From: Clostridium_AD sp964467165
GTDB taxonomy: Bacteria > Bacillota > Clostridia > Clostridiales > Clostridiaceae
Length of the DNA stretch: 64,000 bases
Assembly: GCA_964467165.1 (NCBI GenBank)
Contig: CAYXOL010000011.1
Coordinates: 1 to 64,000 of the forward strand
Direction of reading: 5' to 3'
Made by a program: the position numbers and the translations under genes. Below the pieces are notes generated by a model, which was given only the letters and a program-made list of their open reading frames with translations, made no database searches and was not told the DNA's origin. Positions 53,316-62,770 of this stretch are shown here, piece after piece (position 1 is the first letter of the stretch; every line of letters starts with the position of its first letter).

Positions 53316-54392
53316 ATGACAAATTTACCTAAAACAATGAAAGCTTTAGTAGCATATAGCAAAAGTGATTATCGTCTCGAAACAAATTATCCTACACCAG
53401 AATGTGGAGTAGATGACATCATCATCAAAACTGAAGGTTGTGGAGTTTGTGCTGGCGATTTAAAATGTCAACATGGTGCAGCGATGTTCTGGGGAGATGA
53501 AACTCAACCTTCTTGGGTAAAACCTCCATTCATACCAGGCCATGAGTTTGCTGGGATAATTGCTGAAATTGGTGACAATGTAAAGGATTTTGCAATTGGG
53601 GATAGAATAACTGCAGATCAAATAGTTCCCTGTGGCGAATGTAGATTTTGTAGGGATGGACATTATTGGATGTGTCAACCTCATAATATTTTTGGATTTC
53701 AGAAAGAAAATAATGGTGGTATGGCAGAGTATGTTCGTTATCCTAAAACTGCTGTGGTACACAAAGTTCCAAAATCAATGAAACTAGAAGATGCATTGCT
53801 AATAGAACCTTATGCTTGCTCAAAACATTGTGTGGACAGAGCTCAAATAGGCTGTGAGGATATTGTAGTAATCTCCGGTGCAGGTACACTTGGACTTGGT
53901 ATGGTTACTTATGCAAGAATGAAAAACCCTAAAAAACTAATTGTACTGGATATGGTTGATTCACGTCTTGAAAAAGCAAAAGAATTTGGTGCAGATATTG
54001 TAATAAATCCATCCAAAGTTGATGTAGTTAAAGAAATACTTGATATGACAGAGGGTTATGGCTGTGACATTTATATTGAAGCAACTGGTCATCCTTCAAG
54101 CGTAACTCAGGGGCTAAGTATGATTAGGAAATTAGGACGTTTTGTTGAGTTTAGCGTCTTCAGTGGTCCAACAACAGTTGATTGGTCAATTATCGGAGAC
54201 CGCAAAGAACTTGATATTTTAGGTGCACACTTAAGCCCATATTGCTATCCATTTGTTATTGAAAACATTGGTAATGGGAATCTAAAAACAGGTGGTGTAG
54301 TATCCCGAACTTTCAAAATTGAGCAGTGGGAAGAGGCATTTGACTATGCATCAGGTAAATATGGTGATTTTAAAGTAGCAATCACATTTTAA
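53316..54392 (+). CDS. Zinc-dependent medium-chain polyol/alcohol dehydrogenase
   Basis: A 358-residue MDR dehydrogenase. Catalytic zinc ligands lie in GCGVCAGDLK and PGHEFAG. The structural zinc loop has four Cys (CGECRFCRDGHYWMC) and the NAD(P) site is GAGTLGLG. AAGGAGG precedes the ATG. Neighbouring L-xylulose-handling genes suggest a pentitol dehydrogenase, e.g. oxidising L-arabitol or xylitol to L-xylulose; the substrate is inferred. Similar enzymes act on erythritol, sorbitol or threonine. Confidence 0.85.
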   Translation: MTNLPKTMKALVAYSKSDYRLETNYPTPECGVDDIIIKTEGCGVCAGDLKCQHGAAMFWGDETQPSWVKPPFIPGHEFAGIIAEIGDNVKDFAIGDRITADQIVPCGECRFCRDGHYWMCQPHNIFGFQKENNGGMAEYVRYPKTAVVHKVPKSMKLEDALLIEPYACSKHCVDRAQIGCEDIVVISGAGTLGLGMVTYARMKNPKKLIVLDMVDSRLEKAKEFGADIVINPSKVDVVKEILDMTEGYGCDIYIEATGHPSSVTQGLSMIRKLGRFVEFSVFSGPTTVDWSIIGDRKELDILGAHLSPYCYPFVIENIGNGNLKTGGVVSRTFKIEQWEEAFDYASGKYGDFKVAITF

Positions 54393-54500
54393 TAAATCCC
54401 AAAGTGGAATTAATAGAACATAGATACAAATTAGCTTAAAATTAGAGTAGCAGAATATTATTCAAGTTAAAGATAATTTTTTTATTTATAAAATATAAAT

Positions 54501-54550
54501 TAATCACTATAGCAATTTATAAATGTAAATTGCTATAGTGATTATATTTT
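54501..54550 (+). terminator. Long hairpin between dehydrogenase and 3-epimerase genes
   Basis: A perfect 19-bp stem (54501-54519 with 54526-54544), loop of 6, then TATTTTCTG. It may end or attenuate transcription from the transporter/dehydrogenase part. Confidence 0.8.
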
Positions 54551-54620
54551 CTGAATGATATAAGAATTATTTAAAATAAATCAAATATAAAGGAAAATTT
54601 ATAGAAAAGAGGTAATACGT

Positions 54621-55472
54621 TTGAATTCATATTATTTGGGACTTTATGAAAAATCAATGCCTAACTTCTTATCTGTTAGAGAAAAACTCATTGAAGCTAG
54701 GAATGCAGGTTTTGATTTTATGGAAATAAGTATTGATGAAACTGAAGAAAAACTTGGTCGTTTAAAATGGACTAAATCTGAGAAACTGAAAATATTAAAT
54801 GCAATTTCAGAAACTGGAATTAGTATAATGACTATGTGTCTTAGTGGTAATAGAAAATTTCCAATTGGTAGCGAAGATGAAAAAATTAGGGAGAAAGGTA
54901 TGGAAATAATATCTGATGCTATTAATCTTGCGGCTGATATTGGAGTGAGAATAATACAAATTGCTGGATATGACGAGTATTATAAACCATCAAATGAAAG
55001 TACTAAGAAGTTATTTTTAGAAAATTTAAAAAAGAGTACGAAAGTAGCTGCTAAAAAAGGTGTTATTCTTGCGTTTGAAACCATGGAAACAGAGTTTATG
55101 AATACAGTTGAAAAAGCCATGTATTATGTTAATAAAATAAACTCACCTTTCCTTCAAGTGTATCCTGATCTTGGAAATATTACCAATGCATCACTTCAAT
55201 ATAAAACCTTAGTAGCAGATGATTTAAAAAAGGGTTCAGGTCATATTAGTGCGATGCATTTGAAGGAAACCGTACCCGGGGTATTCAGGGAGGTCACTTA
55301 TGGTACTGGTCATGTGAATTTTGAAAGTGCTATTGAGGTTGTATGTGAAATGGGCGTTAATTTATTCGTTGGTGAATTCTGGTATATTGGCAACGAGGAT
55401 TGGAAGAATCAGCTCAGTATTGCGAATGATTTCTTAAGGGACAAGCTTGATAAATGTCATAAGGAGGGCTGA
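54621..55472 (+). CDS. L-ribulose-5-phosphate 3-epimerase (UlaE/SgbU type)
   Basis: A 283-residue TIM-barrel epimerase interconverting L-xylulose-5-P and L-ribulose-5-P. The N-terminus (YYLGLYEKSMP), the metal/acid Glu in ILAFETMETEFMNT, VYPDLGNITNAS, HLKETVPGVFREV and GEFW are UlaE family marks. The start is TTG 54621 behind AAAGAGGT. It ends five bases before the kinase gene, so they are co-translated. Confidence 0.92.
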   Translation: MNSYYLGLYEKSMPNFLSVREKLIEARNAGFDFMEISIDETEEKLGRLKWTKSEKLKILNAISETGISIMTMCLSGNRKFPIGSEDEKIREKGMEIISDAINLAADIGVRIIQIAGYDEYYKPSNESTKKLFLENLKKSTKVAAKKGVILAFETMETEFMNTVEKAMYYVNKINSPFLQVYPDLGNITNASLQYKTLVADDLKKGSGHISAMHLKETVPGVFREVTYGTGHVNFESAIEVVCEMGVNLFVGEFWYIGNEDWKNQLSIANDFLRDKLDKCHKEG

Positions 55473-55477
55473 TAGAT

Positions 55478-56992
55478 ATGTCAAAATATTTTATGGGTAT
55501 AGATAACGGTGGTACACTTTGCAAAGCCGTAATATTTAATGAAAAAGGTTTGGAAGTTGGAAGTGCTTCAGGTAAACTCAAAATGATTACTCCGCATTCC
55601 GGCTATACAGAACGTAATATGGATGAACTTTGGAGTGCCAATAGTGCAGTAATTAAAGAAGCAATAAATAAATCAGGAATAAATGCTAAAGAAATTAAAG
55701 GAGTGGCCTGCAGTGGGCATGGAAAAGGACTCTATTTGTGGGGTAAGGATGACAAACCTTGTTATAACGGCATTGTGTCTACTGATGGCCGTGCGTATAT
55801 GTATCCTGAGAAGTGGAATAAAGATGGTACAGCAGATAGAATTTTTGAAAAAACTTTTCAAAAAATATTGGCCTGTCAGCCAGTTTCACTTTTATGTTGG
55901 TTAAAGGACAATGAGCCAGAAGTGATTTCCAAAATAAAATGGATTTTTGAGGTGAAGGATTATATTCGTTTTATGCTTACATCTCAGGCATTTGCTGAAA
56001 TAACTGATTATTCTGGATCAAACATGATGAATATTAGAGATATGTGTTTTGACCGAGAACTACTTGATGAATTTGGTTTGGGAGAGCTTTTCGAGGCACT
56101 TCCTCCTCTCAAAGCTTCCACAGATTTTTGTGGTGGAGTAAGCAAAAAGGCAAGTGAGCAGACAGGACTCCTGGAAGGAACTCCTGTAGCAGGAGGAATG
56201 TTTGATATTGATGCCTGCGCAGTAGCTATGGATATTACAAACCAAGATAATATTGCAGTTATAGCTGGAACCTGGAGTATTAATGAATATATTTCACAGA
56301 AACCAGTATTAAATAAAACAATTATGATGAACTCATTATATTGTATCAATGGGTACTATTTAATAGAGGAGTGTAGTCCAACTTCTGCGGGAAATCATTC
56401 GTGGTTTGTAGATATGTTCATGGGTGAAGAAAAAATAAAAGCTAAGGAACAAGAAATTAATATATATGATTATTGTAACAAAATGGCAGATAATGTTGCT
56501 CCTGATGAGCAAAACATCATTTTCTTACCTTATTTGTTTGGGTCTAACTATGATTCGCAGGCCAAGTTAACACTTGTAGGACTGGATAGCCATCATACAA
56601 AAGAACATATAATTCGTGCAGTAATGGAAGGTATTGTATTTTGTCATATGGTACATCTAGAAAAGCTTTTGGCTAATAGAGAGACAACAAATGCAGTGAG
56701 GCTTTCAGGTGGAGCTGCTAATTCCTTAATTTGGGCACAGATATTTGCTGATGTATTCAAACTGCCTATTGAAATAATTGAAACTCAGGAGCTGGGTGCA
56801 CTAGGATGTGCAATGGCTGCTGCAGTAGCTTCAGGAGAGTACAAGGACTTAAAAGAAGCGGCTGAAAACATGGTAAATATAAAATGCAGAATTGAGCCTA
56901 TTTCAATAAATATACCAATATATGAAAAAAAATATGAGCTCTACAAAAAAGTTTCAGGTGCATTAAGCGAGGTGTGGAAGGATTTATGTTAG
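55478..56992 (+). CDS. FGGY carbohydrate kinase, L-xylulokinase-like (LyxK)
   Basis: A 504-residue kinase. GIDNGGTLCKAVIF begins the ATPase fold, GVACSGHGKGLYLW marks the sugar-specific part and LSGGAANSLIWAQIFADVF the C-terminal FGGY signature. It resembles LyxK/YoaC kinases that phosphorylate L-xylulose or 3-keto-L-gulonate. Between a 3-epimerase and AraD, L-xylulose is the natural substrate (inferred). GGAGGG precedes the ATG. The stop overlaps the AraD start. Confidence 0.88.
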   Translation: MSKYFMGIDNGGTLCKAVIFNEKGLEVGSASGKLKMITPHSGYTERNMDELWSANSAVIKEAINKSGINAKEIKGVACSGHGKGLYLWGKDDKPCYNGIVSTDGRAYMYPEKWNKDGTADRIFEKTFQKILACQPVSLLCWLKDNEPEVISKIKWIFEVKDYIRFMLTSQAFAEITDYSGSNMMNIRDMCFDRELLDEFGLGELFEALPPLKASTDFCGGVSKKASEQTGLLEGTPVAGGMFDIDACAVAMDITNQDNIAVIAGTWSINEYISQKPVLNKTIMMNSLYCINGYYLIEECSPTSAGNHSWFVDMFMGEEKIKAKEQEINIYDYCNKMADNVAPDEQNIIFLPYLFGSNYDSQAKLTLVGLDSHHTKEHIIRAVMEGIVFCHMVHLEKLLANRETTNAVRLSGGAANSLIWAQIFADVFKLPIEIIETQELGALGCAMAAAVASGEYKDLKEAAENMVNIKCRIEPISINIPIYEKKYELYKKVSGALSEVWKDLC

Positions 56993-57681
56993 AAGAACTT
57001 AAAAAGAAAGTATTAGAGGCTAACTTGGAACTCCCTAGAAAAGGACTTGTAACTTATACTTGGGGAAATGTAAGTGCTATTGATAGAGAAAAAGGATTAA
57101 TAGTTATTAAGCCTAGTGGAGTTTCATATGAAGAAATGAAAGTAGAACAGATGGTAGTAATAGATATGGAAGGTAATATAATAGAAGGGGATTTAAATCC
57201 ATCTTCGGATACACCCACTCATATAGTTTTATATAAAGAATTTAGTGGAATAGGAGGTATCGTTCATACTCATTCAAGCTGGGCAACAAGTTGGGCTCAG
57301 GCTGGGAAGTCCATACCTTGCTATGGAACAACTCATGCTGATTATTTTTATGGCAATATTCCTTGTACCAGGAAAATGACACAGGAAGAGATTCACGGTG
57401 AATATGAGCATGAAACCGGAAAACTTATAGTTGACACCTTTGAAGGAATAAACCCAATGTTTGTGCCAGGAGTAGTGGTAAATAATCATGGTCCCTTTAC
57501 TTGGGGAAAAGATGCTTTAGAAGCAGTGCATAATGCCGTAGTTATTGAGGAAGTAGCAAAAATGGCTTATCGCAGTGAAAGCTTAAATACTAATATAAAA
57601 CCTATTGATGGGAATCTTCTAGATAAGCATTTTTTAAGAAAACATGGTGTAAATGCGTACTACGGTCAAAGATTAAAATAA
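56986..57681 (+). CDS. araD: L-ribulose-5-phosphate 4-epimerase
   Basis: A 231-residue class II aldolase-fold epimerase making D-xylulose-5-P, which enters the pentose phosphate pathway. TWGNVSAID and SGVSYEEM bind substrate phosphate. Zinc ligands are in IVHTHSSWAT and NNHGPFTWG; a catalytic Asp is in SSDTPTH. Start ATG 56986 within the end of the kinase gene, behind GGAAGGA. Could be called araD or ulaF; the sequences are not separable by eye. Confidence 0.93.
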   Translation: MLEELKKKVLEANLELPRKGLVTYTWGNVSAIDREKGLIVIKPSGVSYEEMKVEQMVVIDMEGNIIEGDLNPSSDTPTHIVLYKEFSGIGGIVHTHSSWATSWAQAGKSIPCYGTTHADYFYGNIPCTRKMTQEEIHGEYEHETGKLIVDTFEGINPMFVPGVVVNNHGPFTWGKDALEAVHNAVVIEEVAKMAYRSESLNTNIKPIDGNLLDKHFLRKHGVNAYYGQRLK

Positions 57682-57732
57682 GTAATACTCAGCTGAATAA
57701 AAATAGCAAGCATGTATTTAAGCATATTTTTT

Positions 57733-57792
57733 ACAAAGATTTATTGTCATAACTCTCACATAGTAAACTATGAGGTGGTTATGACTCTTTGT
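57733..57792 (+). terminator. Hairpin after araD
   Basis: Nested arms ACAAAGA/TCTTTGT (57733-57739, 57786-57792), GTCATAAC/GTTATGAC and CATAG/CTATG, with internal mismatches. A likely terminator or attenuator between araD and the next kinase. Confidence 0.6.
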
Positions 57793-57861
57793 TTATAAAC
57801 ATTCATAAACTATATATATTGATTTATTAACAAAATTATATAATAATAGGAGGATTTTTTA

Positions 57862-59469
57862 ATGGAGCTTGAAATTAATGGTGTGAAAAATGCTATCATC
57901 AATGGTAAAACAGTACTTGGAATTGAACTTGGTTCGACACGAATTAAAGCAGTTCTTATTAATGAAGATAATGTACCTATCGCTTCCGGCGGCCATGACT
58001 GGGAAAATAGCTATGTTAACAATATTTGGACTTACAACTTAGAGGATGTTTGGGATGGTATACAGGACAGTTATCAGAAGATGGCTGAAGATGTTAAGGA
58101 GCAATATGGAGTAACCATCCAGACCATAGGAGCAATCGGTATTAGTGGCATGATGCATGGTTATATGGCTTTTAATAAAGATGGAGAGCTTTTAGTGCCA
58201 TTCCGAACATGGCGTAACACTATAACTAAGCAGGCTTCTGAAGAACTGACAGAAATGTTTAGCTACCAGATTCCTCAAAGATGGAGCAGTGCTCATCTGT
58301 ATCAGGCTATCTTAAATCAGGAGGAGCATGTAGCTGAAATTAGTTTCCAGACAACCTTAGCAGGATATATCCATTGGAAACTTACAGGACAGAAGGTATT
58401 AGGTGTTGGCGATGCATCCGGTATGTTCCCTATTGATATAATTACGAAAAAATTTAATTTACATATGATTAATCAGTTTGATGAATTGGTAGCTTCCAAA
58501 AATTTCTCATGGAGACTAGGGGATATTTTCCCAAAGGTTTTAGTAGCGGGTGAAAATGCTGGGGTTCTCACAGAAGAAGGAGCAAAGCTTTTGGACATCA
58601 CAGGACAGTTGAAACTGGGCATTCCACTTTGTCCTCCAGAAGGTGATGCAGGAACAGGCATGGTAGCAACTAACAGCGTTGCAAAGCGTACGGGTAATGT
58701 TTCTGCTGGAACATCCGTTTTTGCAATGGTTGTGCTTGAGAAGGAATTGTCAAAGGTATATTCTGAGCTTGACCTAGTTACAACACCTGCCGGTGATCTG
58801 GTAGCTATGGTTCACTGTAATAACTGTACTTCAGATTTGAATGCATGGGTTGGATTGTTTAAAGAATTTGCACAAGCATTTGGTGTAGAAGTTGATATGA
58901 CAAAGTTGTTTTCGACTTTATATAATAAGGCACTTGAGGGTGATGCTGACTGTGGCGGTTTATTGGCTTACAATTATTTTTCCGGTGAACATATTACTAA
59001 TTTTGAAGAAGGACGCCCATTGTTTGTGCGTACACCAGAAAGTAATTTCAACCTGGCTAATTTTATCCGTGTTAATTTATTCACATCATTGGGTGCACTA
59101 AAAACTGGTTTGGATATTCTTCTGAAACAAGAAGGCGTTCAAGTGGATGAAATATTAGGTCATGGCGGTTTGTTTAAGACGAGAGGTGTAGGTCAGGGTA
59201 TTCTGGCTGCAGCTATTAATGCGCCAGTTTCCGTTATGGAAACAGCGGGTGAAGGTGGAGCGTGGGGTATCACATTGCTTGCATCCTATATGATCAACAA
59301 AGGGTCAAATGAGTCTTTAGAGCATTATCTAGCACAGAAAGTATTTTCAGGTGAAACTGGTACAAGAATGAATCCTGATCCTAAAGATGTTGAAGGATTT
59401 GAAGAATTTATCAAACGTTATACAAAGGGACTTGCTATCGAAAGAGCGGCGGTAGATTGCCTTAGATAA
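57862..59469 (+). CDS. FGGY carbohydrate kinase, possible L-ribulokinase (AraK-like)
   Basis: A 535-residue kinase. GIELGSTRIKAVLINEDN starts the fold, GISGMMHGYMAF the sugar site, GNVSAGTSVFAMVV the phosphate site and EILGHGGLFKTRGVGQGIL the C-terminal signature. It resembles the clostridial FGGY kinase group reported to act as L-ribulokinase instead of AraB. Next to araD and a mutarotase this suggests L-arabinose use, but no AraA isomerase is in view; a xylulokinase is the alternative. AGGAGG precedes the ATG. Confidence 0.82.
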   Translation: MELEINGVKNAIINGKTVLGIELGSTRIKAVLINEDNVPIASGGHDWENSYVNNIWTYNLEDVWDGIQDSYQKMAEDVKEQYGVTIQTIGAIGISGMMHGYMAFNKDGELLVPFRTWRNTITKQASEELTEMFSYQIPQRWSSAHLYQAILNQEEHVAEISFQTTLAGYIHWKLTGQKVLGVGDASGMFPIDIITKKFNLHMINQFDELVASKNFSWRLGDIFPKVLVAGENAGVLTEEGAKLLDITGQLKLGIPLCPPEGDAGTGMVATNSVAKRTGNVSAGTSVFAMVVLEKELSKVYSELDLVTTPAGDLVAMVHCNNCTSDLNAWVGLFKEFAQAFGVEVDMTKLFSTLYNKALEGDADCGGLLAYNYFSGEHITNFEEGRPLFVRTPESNFNLANFIRVNLFTSLGALKTGLDILLKQEGVQVDEILGHGGLFKTRGVGQGILAAAINAPVSVMETAGEGGAWGITLLASYMINKGSNESLEHYLAQKVFSGETGTRMNPDPKDVEGFEEFIKRYTKGLAIERAAVDCLR

Positions 59470-59617
59470 AAATTTTAAAAAACATATGAATGCTAATGTA
59501 ATATTATTACCTCATAAATCACTATTTCCTATTAAAAAAAGGTATAATTAAATTGAGAGGTTGATGAATTTACTGAAATTTCATGGCCACCGATTTTTTA
59601 AGGGGGAAGATTTAATT

Positions 59618-60661
59618 ATGAGTATAAAAAGAGATTTTGGAATTGTAGATGGGAAAGAAGTGTATCTATTCACTATTAAGAACTCCAAGGGTATGAGTGC
59701 AGAAATTATCAGTTATGGGGCAACTTTAGTATCATTAATGGTTCAAGATAATAAAGGCGCGTTTGATGACGTAGTCTTAGGTTATGAAAAATTAGAGGAT
59801 TATAGAAAATATAAAAACTTTTTTGGAGCAACAGTAGGTCGAATTGCTAACAGAATAGAAAATTCTTGTTTTGAAATTAATGGAGTACAATATAAAGTAG
59901 CTAAAAATGAAGGAGAGAATCATATACATGGCGGAGTAGTAGGATTTGATAAGGTAGTTTGGGAAGAAGAGATGCATGGAGACGAAAGTATTGAATTATC
60001 TTATCTAAGTGTTGATGGGGAGGAAGGGTACCCTGGAAATCTTAAGGCACGGGTTAAATATACGGTTACTGAAGATAATGAAATTAAAATAGAGTATTTT
60101 GCCGTTTCGGACAAGGATACCATAGTAAATCTTACTAATCATTCTTATTTTAATCTCACAGGGCAAGGCTCAGGGGATATTTTAAAACATAAGTTGATGA
60201 TTAATGCTGAGGAATTTACCCTCAATGATAAATACTCCATACCCACTGGTGAAATAGCCAAAGTTAATAATACACCAATGGATTTTAGAAAACTTACCTA
60301 CATTGGTGAGAATATTTCTAGTGACTATGAGCAAATTGTATTTGGAAGCGGATATGATCATAATTGGATAATTAATAGTAGTAATGAAAAACTAAGCAAG
60401 GCTGCCGAAGTTTATGATGAGAAAAGTGGACGGGTTATGGAAGTTTACACAACTAAACCTGGGGTGCAATTATATACTGCAAATTTCTTAGATGGTTTAG
60501 AACCAGGAAAAGGTGGCACCAGATATTGTAAAAGAGGAGCATTCTGTCTGGAAACTCAGTATTTTCCAAATGCCATTAACAATGCAAATTTTCCCTCACC
60601 AATACTTAAAGCAAATGAGAATTATGAACATAGTACCATATACAAATTTTCTACTAAATAG
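59618..60661 (+). CDS. galM: Aldose 1-epimerase (mutarotase)
   Basis: A 347-residue GalM-family enzyme interconverting alpha and beta anomers of aldoses. GRIANRIENSCFEINGVQY and ENHIHGG, NHSYFNLTGQG (catalytic His), YDHNWII and LETQYFPNAINN (catalytic Glu) are all present. Start ATG 59618 behind AGGGGGAAG; the longer frame begins before that site. Last gene of the pentose island; it may serve arabinose, xylose or galactose. Confidence 0.93.
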   Translation: MSIKRDFGIVDGKEVYLFTIKNSKGMSAEIISYGATLVSLMVQDNKGAFDDVVLGYEKLEDYRKYKNFFGATVGRIANRIENSCFEINGVQYKVAKNEGENHIHGGVVGFDKVVWEEEMHGDESIELSYLSVDGEEGYPGNLKARVKYTVTEDNEIKIEYFAVSDKDTIVNLTNHSYFNLTGQGSGDILKHKLMINAEEFTLNDKYSIPTGEIAKVNNTPMDFRKLTYIGENISSDYEQIVFGSGYDHNWIINSSNEKLSKAAEVYDEKSGRVMEVYTTKPGVQLYTANFLDGLEPGKGGTRYCKRGAFCLETQYFPNAINNANFPSPILKANENYEHSTIYKFSTK

Positions 60662-60702
60662 AATATAGCTAGCAGAATCACTTTCAAAGAATAAGAATAT
60701 TA

Positions 60703-60756
60703 TTGACAAAAAAATACTTCGGTGCTAGAATTAAAATATAGTTCTAGGCAAGAACT
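60703..60756 (+). promoter_or_regulatory. Promoter and likely MarR operator
   Basis: TTGACA (60703-60708), 17 bases, TAGAAT (60726-60731). Overlapping the -10 are CTAGAA/TTCTAG (60725-60730, 60742-60747) and AGTTCT/AGAACT (60740-60745, 60751-60756), a good site for self-repression by the MarR protein encoded next. Confidence 0.75.
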
Positions 60757-60772
60757 ATTATGGAGGACGTTT

Positions 60773-61264
60773 ATGGATATAAACAAAATAGAGAATATTA
60801 TTTTTAATCATATTGATGAGTTTAAGGTTTTGTTTTTTCCGGAGCAGTGGAGTGATATATTCTTAGATTTCTCTAAAAATGAAATATTAGCGCTATTATT
60901 TTTATACAGAAAAAAGAATGCTAATATGACTGAAATAGCAGAATACATAATAGCACCACTAAATACAGCCACAGGGGTTATTTCTAGATTAGAAAAGAAG
61001 CTAATGGTAGAAAGAATAAGAAGTACTGAGGATAGAAGAATAGTTCTAATAACCCTTACAGAGGCTGCCAGTATAGTAATTGAAAAGGAAAAGGTCATGA
61101 TTATTAAATATCTAATTGATATTTATGGGAGGCTTACCCAGGAAGAAATTTCTTCAGCCTTTAGTATTTACAACAAAGTACTGGGAGTTTTTAAGGAAGG
61201 TATGAAGGAAGTTAAAGAAGAAGAGATTCCTGTTAAAAAATTAAGAAAAATAATTATTGAATAG
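60773..61264 (+). CDS. MarR-family regulator of the ArsA-like operon
   Basis: A 163-residue winged-helix regulator (NMTEIAEYIIAPLNTATGVISR in the recognition part; RSTEDRRIVLITLTEAA in the wing). Start ATG 60773 behind GGAGG. Its own promoter has inverted repeats. The motif AATACTTCG in its promoter recurs at 61294-61302 before the first ArsA gene, suggesting one regulator for both. Ligand unknown. Confidence 0.9.
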   Translation: MDINKIENIIFNHIDEFKVLFFPEQWSDIFLDFSKNEILALLFLYRKKNANMTEIAEYIIAPLNTATGVISRLEKKLMVERIRSTEDRRIVLITLTEAASIVIEKEKVMIIKYLIDIYGRLTQEEISSAFSIYNKVLGVFKEGMKEVKEEEIPVKKLRKIIIE

Positions 61265-61288
61265 CTCGGCATTGCTGAGTTATTTTTA
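61263..61288 (+). terminator. Terminator after the MarR gene
   Basis: CTCGGC/GCTGAG stem (61265-61270 with 61274-61279) with one wobble, loop ATT, then TTATTTTT. The ArsA-like genes then need read-through or their own promoter. Confidence 0.75.
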
Positions 61289-61347
61289 AAGCAAATACTT
61301 CGACAAAGGAACTATTCATTAAAAGAATTAAAATTAGGAGGGATAAT

Positions 61348-62526
61348 ATGAAAAGAATTATTATTTTTACTGGAAAAGGTGGAGTTGGTAAAACCAGCAC
61401 TGCAGCAGCTCATGCCCTGAAAGCTTCATTGGAGGGTTTAAAGACACTAATTGTTAGTACAGATATGGCACATAATTTAAGTGATATCTTTATGCAGGAT
61501 ATAAAAAATGAGCCTACAGAAATTGGAGAAAACTTATGGGGACTGGAAATTGATCCTAATTATGAAATGGAGAATTATTACGGAAGCATTCAAGCTGCGT
61601 TTAAGAAAATGATGACTTTTAAAAATGAAAATGGAATAGAAGATTTTGAGGATATTGTTGTGTTTCCAGGAATGGAAGAGTTGTTTTGTCTTTTAAAAAT
61701 CAAGGATTTGCATGACAAAGGTATATATGACCTAATAATTGTGGATAGTGCGCCAACTGGAGAAACTATTTCGCTTTTGAAATTTCCAGAGCTTATGAGC
61801 TGGTACATGGAGAAATTATTTCCTATAGGAAAGGTTGCAATGAAAGTCATAAGGCCTATATCTAAGATAGCTTTTAACTTTGAAATGCCAGATAAACAGG
61901 CTATGAATGATATTGAAAAACTTTATACAATGCTAAAAGAACTTCAAAATCTATTAAAGGATAGGGAAGTATGTAGTATAAGACTTGTTACAATTCCAGA
62001 AAAAATGGTTATTGAAGAGACAAAGAGAAACTACATGTATTTAAATCTTTATAATTTCAATGTAGATGCTATATATATTAATAGGATAATACCAAAAGAT
62101 ATAGGTAATAGCTTTTTTGATGAATGGAAGGATATTCAAACAAAGTATATGGAAGAGATAGATTCAGTATTTTTGAATTTGCCTAGGTTTAAAATTAAAT
62201 GGTATGAGGTAGATATTAACGGTATTTCCGGATTAAAAAGAATAGTTGTGGATTCCCTAAATGTGAAAGATATATTAAAGGTTCAAAAGATAACTTTTAA
62301 TGAACAGTTTGAAAAGGTAGAGGGGGGTTATAAGCTTCAAGTATACGTTCCCTTTGGCAGCAAAAGAGACTTAGAAGTATATGAAACTGGCAGCGATATA
62401 TCTATTAAAATAGGTAATTTTAAGCGAAATATTCCTTGTCCAAATTCACTTAGAAAGTACTCAATAAGTAAGGCTAATTTTAATGAGGATTATTTATCTA
62501 TATATTTTGAGGAGAAGGTGGATTAA
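61348..62526 (+). CDS. ArsA/Get3-family ATPase, first copy
   Basis: A 392-residue P-loop ATPase. FTGKGGVGKTSTAAA (Walker A with the extra signature lysine), STDMAHNL (switch I), and VDSAPTGET (Walker B/switch II) are intact. The last ~80 residues look like the Hsp20/alpha-crystallin-like tail found on some ArsA proteins. No Get3-type CxxC or arsenic-binding Cys set is visible, so arsenite or tail-anchor roles are not supported. GGAGGG precedes the ATG; the stop abuts the next ATG. Confidence 0.9.
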   Translation: MKRIIIFTGKGGVGKTSTAAAHALKASLEGLKTLIVSTDMAHNLSDIFMQDIKNEPTEIGENLWGLEIDPNYEMENYYGSIQAAFKKMMTFKNENGIEDFEDIVVFPGMEELFCLLKIKDLHDKGIYDLIIVDSAPTGETISLLKFPELMSWYMEKLFPIGKVAMKVIRPISKIAFNFEMPDKQAMNDIEKLYTMLKELQNLLKDREVCSIRLVTIPEKMVIEETKRNYMYLNLYNFNVDAIYINRIIPKDIGNSFFDEWKDIQTKYMEEIDSVFLNLPRFKIKWYEVDINGISGLKRIVVDSLNVKDILKVQKITFNEQFEKVEGGYKLQVYVPFGSKRDLEVYETGSDISIKIGNFKRNIPCPNSLRKYSISKANFNEDYLSIYFEEKVD

Positions 62527-62751
62527 ATGAATAGTCAAATAATTAAAAAATTGATAAAAATAGAAAAACTTAAATATGAAATTATTAAGGATGTTTTACC
62601 AGAAAAAGCCTTGAAAAGGCTTAATAAATTTGAGAAGGATGCAGCTTTGGTTATAAAGGATGTTGCCTTAGAAGTTATGCGGGAGTTTTCTTACAAAGAT
62701 GAAGAAGAGGCAAAGAAAGAGAGTAAAAAGGTTAAGGTGGATTTTTTATAA
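62527..62751 (+). CDS. 74-residue helical, charged protein between the two ArsA genes
   Basis: Starts at the base after the previous stop, behind GAGAAGGTGG. Composition is K/E-rich and helical (KLIKIEKLKYEIIKDVLPEK). No signal or membrane segment. Such a small protein sandwiched between two ArsA ATPases may be a subunit or adaptor. Unrecognised. Confidence 0.75.
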   Translation: MNSQIIKKLIKIEKLKYEIIKDVLPEKALKRLNKFEKDAALVIKDVALEVMREFSYKDEEEAKKESKKVKVDFL

Positions 62752-62770
62752 TTTAATTGGAGGGATTAAA

